Shown: positions 59,145 to 64,000 of the stretch, piece by piece
How positions within the stretch are numbered: position 1 is the first letter of the stretch
How the letters are laid out: every line of letters begins with the position of its first letter
Assembly: GCF_014652275.1 (NCBI RefSeq)
Contig: NZ_BMYM01000004.1
Coordinates: 1-64,000 of the forward strand
Length of the DNA stretch: 64,000 nucleotides
Direction: 5' to 3'
From: Parahalioglobus pacificus
Lineage (GTDB): Bacteria > Pseudomonadota > Gammaproteobacteria > Pseudomonadales > Halieaceae
Notes under the pieces: model-generated
The model's input: the letters and a program-made list of their open reading frames with translations, nothing else
Told to the model about the DNA's origin: nothing
The model's database searches: none
Translations under genes and position numbers: made by a program

Positions 59145-59942
59145 ATGAAGAACCGTCTGTCCTCCGAGTTCATTTTCCAGCTTTTTGCACTACTGATTGC
59201 AGTCATAGTGGTGCATGCCGTCTATGTTGGGGTCATCAGGCCCAGCGCCGACGCACAGTTGCAGCAGCAAGCCGAGCTGCAAGCCGCGGGTGAGGATTTT
59301 GTCCCCGAGCGGACACTGGCCGTGGTGATCCGTGACTTCGAGCAGGAGGCCTGTTTCATTCTGTTGATCTGGGCGCTGGCGATTATGGGCTACAAGGGCC
59401 GTCGCACCCTGCAGGAGCAGGGCATCGTGGAGCGAAATCTGATCGACATTCCCGACGGCACCAGCGTGTTGCCCGAGGACGCGCGAGAGTACAGCCGGGC
59501 ACTGGAGTCACTGCCCAACGAGCAGCAGGACTATCTACTGCCCAGAACCTTACTCGCGGCGCTGCAGCGCTTTGCGACCACCGGCAGCATTCAGGCGGTA
59601 TCCGATACCATCAAGGAACAGTGCGAGGTTGAGTCAGACCGACTGGACTCGGAACTATCCATGGTGCGTTACATCGCATGGGCAATCCCTTCCATCGGGT
59701 TTATCGGCACGGTGCGCGGTATCGGCGACGCACTGGGCCAGGCCTACAAGGCCGTAGAGGGTGATATATCCGGCGTTACCGTGAGTCTGGGGGTGGCCTT
59801 CAACAGCACCTTTGTGGCGCTGGTACTTTCCATCATCATCATGTTCTGCCTGCATCAGTTGCAGCTCTCACAGGAGCGCCTTGTGCTCGATGCGCAGCGC
59901 TATGCGGACAAGCGCCTGATGCGTCACCTCGTGGCAGGCTGA
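59145..59942 (+). CDS. MotA/TolQ/ExbB-family proton-channel subunit
   Basis: 265 residues from ATG 59145 (an adjacent in-frame TTG at 59142 precedes it). Four membrane spans are visible: about residues 9-31, 70-83, 174-195 and 217-238. The family core is WAIPSIGFIGTVRGIGDALG (residues 179-198) with the GxxGTVxG turn, and GVAFNSTFVALVLSI in the last span; the usual A(L/I)xTTA is changed to FNSTFVAL but keeps the Thr. The cytoplasmic loop between spans 2 and 3 is long (~90 residues). In MotAB, TolQR and ExbBD this subunit forms a pentamer around two partner helices carrying a proton-binding Asp. No TolR/ExbD gene is present; the two VWA proteins downstream carry a comparable helix. Confidence 0.9.
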   Translation: MKNRLSSEFIFQLFALLIAVIVVHAVYVGVIRPSADAQLQQQAELQAAGEDFVPERTLAVVIRDFEQEACFILLIWALAIMGYKGRRTLQEQGIVERNLIDIPDGTSVLPEDAREYSRALESLPNEQQDYLLPRTLLAALQRFATTGSIQAVSDTIKEQCEVESDRLDSELSMVRYIAWAIPSIGFIGTVRGIGDALGQAYKAVEGDISGVTVSLGVAFNSTFVALVLSIIIMFCLHQLQLSQERLVLDAQRYADKRLMRHLVAG

Positions 59943-59956
59943 GTGAAGGATAAGCA

Positions 59957-61219
59957 ATGACCCTGGCGGTACTGGACATTAACGACTGCAACCTCCAGCT
60001 CTGGGCGGGCAGCCAGCACGCGCAGGGAGCCGGATATGCGCTGTTCAGCAAAGGCGATTACCAGTTTGGTAATGACGCAAGAGCGCGTGCCAGGCTGGAG
60101 CCCCGCAGCACCAATACCCGCTACTGGTGGCAACTGAACACCGAGCCGCTGCAGCCAGCGCTGGGGCCAGCGCGCCACAGCGCCGATCTTGTTCACGCGC
60201 ATTTACAGGCTCTACACAGCGATGCGGGTAGACCAGAGCAAGTTGTACTGGCCGTACCGGGTTCTCTGCAGCGGGATCAACTGGCATTACTTCTGGGGAT
60301 CGTTCAGGCATGCCCTTTCAATGCAACGGGACTGGTGAATCGCAGTGTTGCCGCGGCCAGCATGCTGGTGACCAGTGAACGGGCCTTCCACCTTGAGCTA
60401 CAACTGCATCAGGCAACGATCACCGAACTGTCTGCCGATGGCGATACCATCACCGCACCAAGGACCCAGCCCCTACCCGGCTGCGGCATGCTGCAGCTGC
60501 AGGAACGGCTGGTGGAGCTCATAGCTGCAGCTTTTATTCGCCAGACACGCTTCGACCCCCGGCGCAAAGCAGACACCGAGCAGGCCTTGTACGATGTGCT
60601 GCCGAAGGTACTGGCTCAGTTGCGCAGCACGGGTGAAACGATCGTCGAGGTATCCGGCAACCGTGCCAGCATCAGCCGCAGCGCGCTCACTGAGGCCGGG
60701 TCACGCTTATTCACCAGCGCTGCAGAAGCCATTGGCGCTAATGCCGCTCACGAGCAGATATTGCTTGATCCGATTGTCGCCCTGCTACCCGGGATAGACG
60801 GACACTTCGCCAATAACCGGGTACTCGCTGAGGACAGCGTGAATCAGGCCGTGCAGCAACACAGGTCCGTCATCGAACAGTCGACCGATGAGCTGGTATT
60901 AACGGGCACCCTGCCCTGCGAAGGCATGACGATCCGGCCCAATGTTGAGGCACTTGCAGACCCTGTGCCGCCCGCACGGCGCGAAGGCAAAGTCCCCACC
61001 CACTTGTTGGTCGGGCAGAGTGCCTATGCACTGGGTGGTCGCAACCACCCTCTGGCGATGGAGGCAACGCAGGAGACATCTGGCGACTGGGTACTCTCAA
61101 CGGATGCTTCGGGCCACACCACGCTAAACGATGATCCGTACGCAGGTGAGAATCTTGTGGTCGGAGACACGCTGGTATCCGAAGGCACTACCGCCCTACT
61201 GATCGAGGTCCTCAGCTAG
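59957..61219 (+). CDS. Divergent Hsp70/actin-like protein with FHA-like C-terminus
   Basis: 420 residues, cytoplasmic. MTLAVLDINDCNLQLWAG is a degenerate phosphate-1 strand pair of ASKHA ATPases. QVVLAVPGSLQRDQLALLLG (residues 95-114) with LVNRSVAAASM matches the Hsp70 VTVPAxFxxxQR...NEPTAAAL region; SISRSALTEAGSRLFTSAAE (239-256) matches the Hsp70 lobe IIB ITRxxFE...; ILLDPIVALLPGIDGHF (268-284) replaces VLVGGSTRIPxV. The classical GGGT/DLG loops are not clear, so ATP hydrolysis is doubtful. Instead of a peptide-binding domain, the last ~75 residues (LVGQSAYALGGRNHPLAMEA, SGHTTLNDD, LVVGDTL) look like an FHA or related beta sandwich. Assignment is by pattern only. Confidence 0.65.
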   Translation: MTLAVLDINDCNLQLWAGSQHAQGAGYALFSKGDYQFGNDARARARLEPRSTNTRYWWQLNTEPLQPALGPARHSADLVHAHLQALHSDAGRPEQVVLAVPGSLQRDQLALLLGIVQACPFNATGLVNRSVAAASMLVTSERAFHLELQLHQATITELSADGDTITAPRTQPLPGCGMLQLQERLVELIAAAFIRQTRFDPRRKADTEQALYDVLPKVLAQLRSTGETIVEVSGNRASISRSALTEAGSRLFTSAAEAIGANAAHEQILLDPIVALLPGIDGHFANNRVLAEDSVNQAVQQHRSVIEQSTDELVLTGTLPCEGMTIRPNVEALADPVPPARREGKVPTHLLVGQSAYALGGRNHPLAMEATQETSGDWVLSTDASGHTTLNDDPYAGENLVVGDTLVSEGTTALLIEVLS

Positions 61220-61228
61220 AGGGTTGCC

Positions 61229-62320
61229 ATGGCCAGGAAGAAGCGCGGATTTACAACCTTCAACCTGAGCTTTCTGGACATCATGTCCTGTGGATTCGGT
61301 GCAGTCGTGCTCGTCTTCCTGATCATTGATCACTCTATAAAGGCCGAAACACAGGATCTGAATAAAGACCTGCTTTCTGAGGTCAACCTCCTGGAAGAAG
61401 ATGTCACCGACGGCGAAGCTGGTCTAGTGAGACTGCGCAATACGCTCTCGGATGTGGATCTGCAACTGGTCGAGGCACAGGGTCGCGCTACCCGCATCAC
61501 CGAGGAGTTATCGCAGTACGAGGCACTCATTCAGGATATCGCCAGAGACGGCTATACCGACGATGCCGACATCGAGGAGCTGAAGGCTGAAATTCAATCG
61601 CTGGAAGATGAGGTCAAAAAGCTGCGGGAAGCCTCAGAAGCCGAGAGCGGGCGCAGTGCACGCGAGTTCGTCGGCGAAGGCAATCGGCAGTATCTAACGG
61701 GGCTGAATCTCGGCGGGCGTCACATTGCTATCTTGCTGGACGTGTCCTCCAGCATGTTGGCAGACCGACTGGTGAACATCATACGACTGCGCAATATGAG
61801 CGAGGCTCTGCAGCGCAGTGCCGACAAGTGGGTGCGAGCCGTCAATACAGTCGACTGGCTAACAGCACAGCTGCCGGTCAGCAGTAATTACCAGGTCATC
61901 ACTTTTAATACGGAAGCACGCGCCGCGCTGTTTGGCACTGATGGCCAATGGCTGGAGGTAGCGGACCAGGACCAACTGGAGAAAGTCACTGCGTCTTTGC
62001 GCGATACAACGCCCACCGGTGGCACCAGTCTCGAGAACGCTTTCATCGCTTTGCAGCAACTATCCCCAAGCCCGGACAATATTTTCCTCATTACCGATGG
62101 CCTACCCACACAGGGCACTACCGCGCCGCGTGGCAATACCATTAGCGGTCGCGATAGACAGCGGCTTTACCGTCAGGCCATTCGCCAGCTGCCCAGCAAC
62201 GTCCCCATCAATGTCATCCTCGCGCCCATGGAGGGTGACCCGATGGCGGCGTCTGAGTTCTGGCAACTGGCACAGGTCAGCCGCGGCTCATTCATGAGCC
62301 CATCACAGGACTGGCCCTAG
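61229..62320 (+). CDS. Membrane-anchored VWA protein 1
   Basis: 363 residues. A basic N-terminus (MARKKRGFTT) precedes a single span FNLSFLDIMSCGFGAVVLVF (residues 11-30), with an Asp inside, like the SFxDxxFxLLIFF helix of ExbD/TolR. A coiled coil (about 40-140) follows, then a von Willebrand A domain with an intact MIDAS: DVSSSM (171-176), TGGTS (263-267) and ITDG (288-291). The C-terminus ends shortly after (SRGSFMSPSQDWP). Topology predicts a periplasmic VWA domain. The gene starts 9 bases after the Hsp70-like gene and is followed after 8 bases by a paralogue. Confidence 0.9.
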   Translation: MARKKRGFTTFNLSFLDIMSCGFGAVVLVFLIIDHSIKAETQDLNKDLLSEVNLLEEDVTDGEAGLVRLRNTLSDVDLQLVEAQGRATRITEELSQYEALIQDIARDGYTDDADIEELKAEIQSLEDEVKKLREASEAESGRSAREFVGEGNRQYLTGLNLGGRHIAILLDVSSSMLADRLVNIIRLRNMSEALQRSADKWVRAVNTVDWLTAQLPVSSNYQVITFNTEARAALFGTDGQWLEVADQDQLEKVTASLRDTTPTGGTSLENAFIALQQLSPSPDNIFLITDGLPTQGTTAPRGNTISGRDRQRLYRQAIRQLPSNVPINVILAPMEGDPMAASEFWQLAQVSRGSFMSPSQDWP

Positions 62321-62328
62321 GAGTTACC

Positions 62329-63330
62329 ATGCCTTCAAAGAGACGCGGTCCCGAAGAATTCTCGATGTCCTTTCTGGACGTTATCTGCTGCGGCTTTGGC
62401 GCCGTTATTCTGCTGTTGATGATTACAAAGACGGTACAGCCACAGATCATCGAAGCGTCTACCGTTAATCTTGAGGGCTTGGTGGCCGAACTGCAGGAGC
62501 AGGTGTTCGAAATACGCGGCGAAACCCGCATCCTGAACCGCGACCTCAATGCCAAGAACGAGCAGTTGTCAGAATACGATCAGAAGATCGCGATCCTGAG
62601 GGGCCAACTGGCCAGCGCCAAATCGCGCTACGACAGCATTCAGGTAGAAAGAAACAGCAACGACATCATTACCGAACAACTGGCTATCGCGCGACAATCG
62701 CTCACTGACGAAATGAAGCGACTGCTGGGCGACCAATATCAGTCCAAGAATAATTTGATCGGCGGCATACCCGTTGATAGCGAATACATCATTTTCATCA
62801 TCGACACGTCGGGCTCCATGTTCTCCTACAGCTGGGAACGGATGATGGAAGAACTGGAGGCTACGCTGAGCATTTACCCCGAGGTCAAAGGCATCCAGAT
62901 CATGAACGATATGGGGCAGTACATGTTCAGCCGTTATCGCAACCAGTGGATTCCCGATACCCCCGGACGGCGCAATGTATTGATGCAGAACCTGCGTAAT
63001 TGGAACGTGTTCTCCAATTCCAGCCCCGTTGAAGGGATCACAGCGGCGATTCGCACCTTCTATGACCCCAACAAAAACATCAGTATCTATGTGTTTGGCG
63101 ATGAGTTCACCGGCAACTCCATACAGCAGGTGGTCACCACCGTTGACCGTCTTAACCGCGAGAACGCCAGCGGCCAGCGCCGGGTGCGCATCCACGCCGT
63201 AGGCTTCCCCGTACAATTCATCAGGGCACCCCATCTGCAAACCACGGGGATTCGCTTTGCTACACTGATGCGAGAACTGACGTATCGCAATGGAGGGACC
63301 TTTGTCGGGCTTAATGACTTCCGTCCCTAG
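62329..63330 (+). CDS. Membrane-anchored VWA protein 2
   Basis: 333 residues with the same layout as the preceding protein: basic N-terminus, span FSMSFLDVICCGFGAVILLL (residues 11-30), coiled coil (about 45-135) and a VWA domain with DTSGSM (159-164). The second MIDAS position is unclear (no TGGTS-like block; NSSPVEGITAAI instead), while YVFGDEF may supply the Asp. Long divergence outside the N-terminal helix and MIDAS shows that the pair is an old duplication. The start ATG follows GGAG four bases upstream. Its 3' end overlaps the next gene by 17 bases. Confidence 0.9.
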   Translation: MPSKRRGPEEFSMSFLDVICCGFGAVILLLMITKTVQPQIIEASTVNLEGLVAELQEQVFEIRGETRILNRDLNAKNEQLSEYDQKIAILRGQLASAKSRYDSIQVERNSNDIITEQLAIARQSLTDEMKRLLGDQYQSKNNLIGGIPVDSEYIIFIIDTSGSMFSYSWERMMEELEATLSIYPEVKGIQIMNDMGQYMFSRYRNQWIPDTPGRRNVLMQNLRNWNVFSNSSPVEGITAAIRTFYDPNKNISIYVFGDEFTGNSIQQVVTTVDRLNRENASGQRRVRIHAVGFPVQFIRAPHLQTTGIRFATLMRELTYRNGGTFVGLNDFRP

Positions 63331-64000
63331 ACGACGGACACGGTTGCGAGGGTTGAAAACCCTCGCCATGCTGGCGGTAGTAATATTGCTGGGTGCCTGC
63401 AGCACCCAGAAGGTAGTCGTGAGTGGGAATTTCCCCGAACCGCTGATATCGCCCATGCCGCTGACCATTGGGGTCTGGTATGAAGACGCTTTCCTGAACC
63501 ATGAATTCTTCGACGAGGCCTCCGGTCGCGCTGAGCCCTCGTGGCTGGTGCGCACCGGAGAAGCCCAGGTTCAAATGTGGGATACCGTGCTGGACAGCAT
63601 GTTCGTCAATTTTGTGCATATGAAGAACAAGCCTGGCGAAGGCGAATTGAACCAGGTGGTGGATGCCGTGCTTATCCCGCGTGTGGATGAACTGCAATAC
63701 GCCATTCCACAGCACACCAACGTGAAAGTGTATGAGATCTGGATGCGCTATCACTTTGACCTGGTGAACAACGCCGGCGAACCCATTACCGATTGGACGA
63801 TGAGCGCCTACGGCAAAACACCGACGGCATTCCTGCGCAGCGATACCGATGCGGTGAACCTGGCAGCGGTGGTAGCGCTGCGCGATGCGGGCGCCAACTT
63901 CGCGGTGAACTTCACCCGCGTTCCCGGCGTCCGGGATTGGCTGGTCGAGAGAGGCAGGGTCAGCGCAGCGGCAACGGGCAGCCAGACTATCGGCACTGAG
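63314..64000 (+). CDS. Lipoprotein of the operon, 5' part (cut by window end)
   Basis: 229 codons are visible and the frame remains open at base 64000. The ATG lies inside the 3' end of the preceding VWA gene. GLKTLAMLAVVILLGAC is a lipoprotein signal with Cys at about residue 29. LISPMPLTIGVWYEDAFLNH, VQMWDTVLDSMFVNFVHM, VVDAVLIPRVDELQYAIPQH, VKVYEIWMRYHFDLVNNAGE and WTMSAYGKTPTAFLRSDTDA give a strand-helix-strand pattern close to small outer-membrane lipoproteins such as the YajG or LpoB type. The family is not recognised. It would be the third lipoprotein of the operon, and further genes may follow beyond the window. Confidence 0.8.
   Translation, partial: MTSVPRRRTRLRGLKTLAMLAVVILLGACSTQKVVVSGNFPEPLISPMPLTIGVWYEDAFLNHEFFDEASGRAEPSWLVRTGEAQVQMWDTVLDSMFVNFVHMKNKPGEGELNQVVDAVLIPRVDELQYAIPQHTNVKVYEIWMRYHFDLVNNAGEPITDWTMSAYGKTPTAFLRSDTDAVNLAAVVALRDAGANFAVNFTRVPGVRDWLVERGRVSAAATGSQTIGTE

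Noticed and set aside
59145-63330. Zorya-like phage defence (ZorAB motor with effectors)
   Set aside because: The channel subunit is TolQ/ExbB-sized and the partner proteins carry VWA, not the OmpA-type peptidoglycan domain; no helicase, nuclease or other effector gene accompanies them in the visible part.

Overview
The window looks like a chromosomal segment of a free-living, probably marine gammaproteobacterium (Cellvibrionales/Halieaceae-like would fit; this is inferred from gene order and protein style, not measured). The order nnr-tsaE-amiC-mutL-miaA-hfq-hflX-hflK-hflC followed by a DUF2065 gene, hisZ and purA, with queG divergent and orn, rsgA and psd close by, is a classic gammaproteobacterial arrangement. 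I see no insertion sequence, prophage, tRNA, rRNA or CRISPR array.

Layout. (1) 1-396: the 3' end of a gene for a collagen-like repeat protein. (2) 545-9287, minus strand: a visibly AT-richer surface-polysaccharide or glycoprotein island with a multi-membrane-span glycosyltransferase-like protein, four soluble glycosyltransferases, two SAM methyltransferases and a Wzx-like flippase, ending directly against purA. (3) 9333-22096, minus strand: the housekeeping block for purine and histidine synthesis, HflKC, HflX, Hfq, tRNA modification, mismatch repair, cell-wall amidase and metabolite repair. (4) 22167-25773: queG, then a small Ser/Thr phosphosignalling set (PP2C phosphatase, membrane-anchored kinase, convergent membrane FHA protein). 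(5) 25944-51229: mixed core genes in both orientations (orn, rsgA, psd, phoH, an RNase II homologue, asnS, cysH, a NUDIX gene, cinA, pdxH, ggt and others) with several small or unrecognised proteins.

(6) 51375 to beyond 64000, plus strand: a tightly packed operon of at least ten genes, which is the most unusual part of the window. It encodes a periplasmic TPR protein with a TonB-C-like end, a Ser/Gln/Gly-repeat lipoprotein, a second lipoprotein, a membrane TPR protein, a membrane protein with five PEGA-like repeats and an FGE/SUMF1-like domain without any cysteine, a small acidic exported protein, a MotA/TolQ/ExbB-family channel subunit, an Hsp70/actin-like protein with an FHA-like C-terminus, two membrane-anchored von Willebrand A proteins sharing an ExbD-like N-terminal segment, and a third lipoprotein cut by the window end. 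I infer a proton-motive-force-driven envelope machine in which VWA proteins take the place of ExbD/TolR. I know no named system with this composition.

Many start codons were moved from the longest open frame to one supported by a ribosome binding site or by family alignment; such choices are given in the entries. All functions are read from motifs and context, without any database search.
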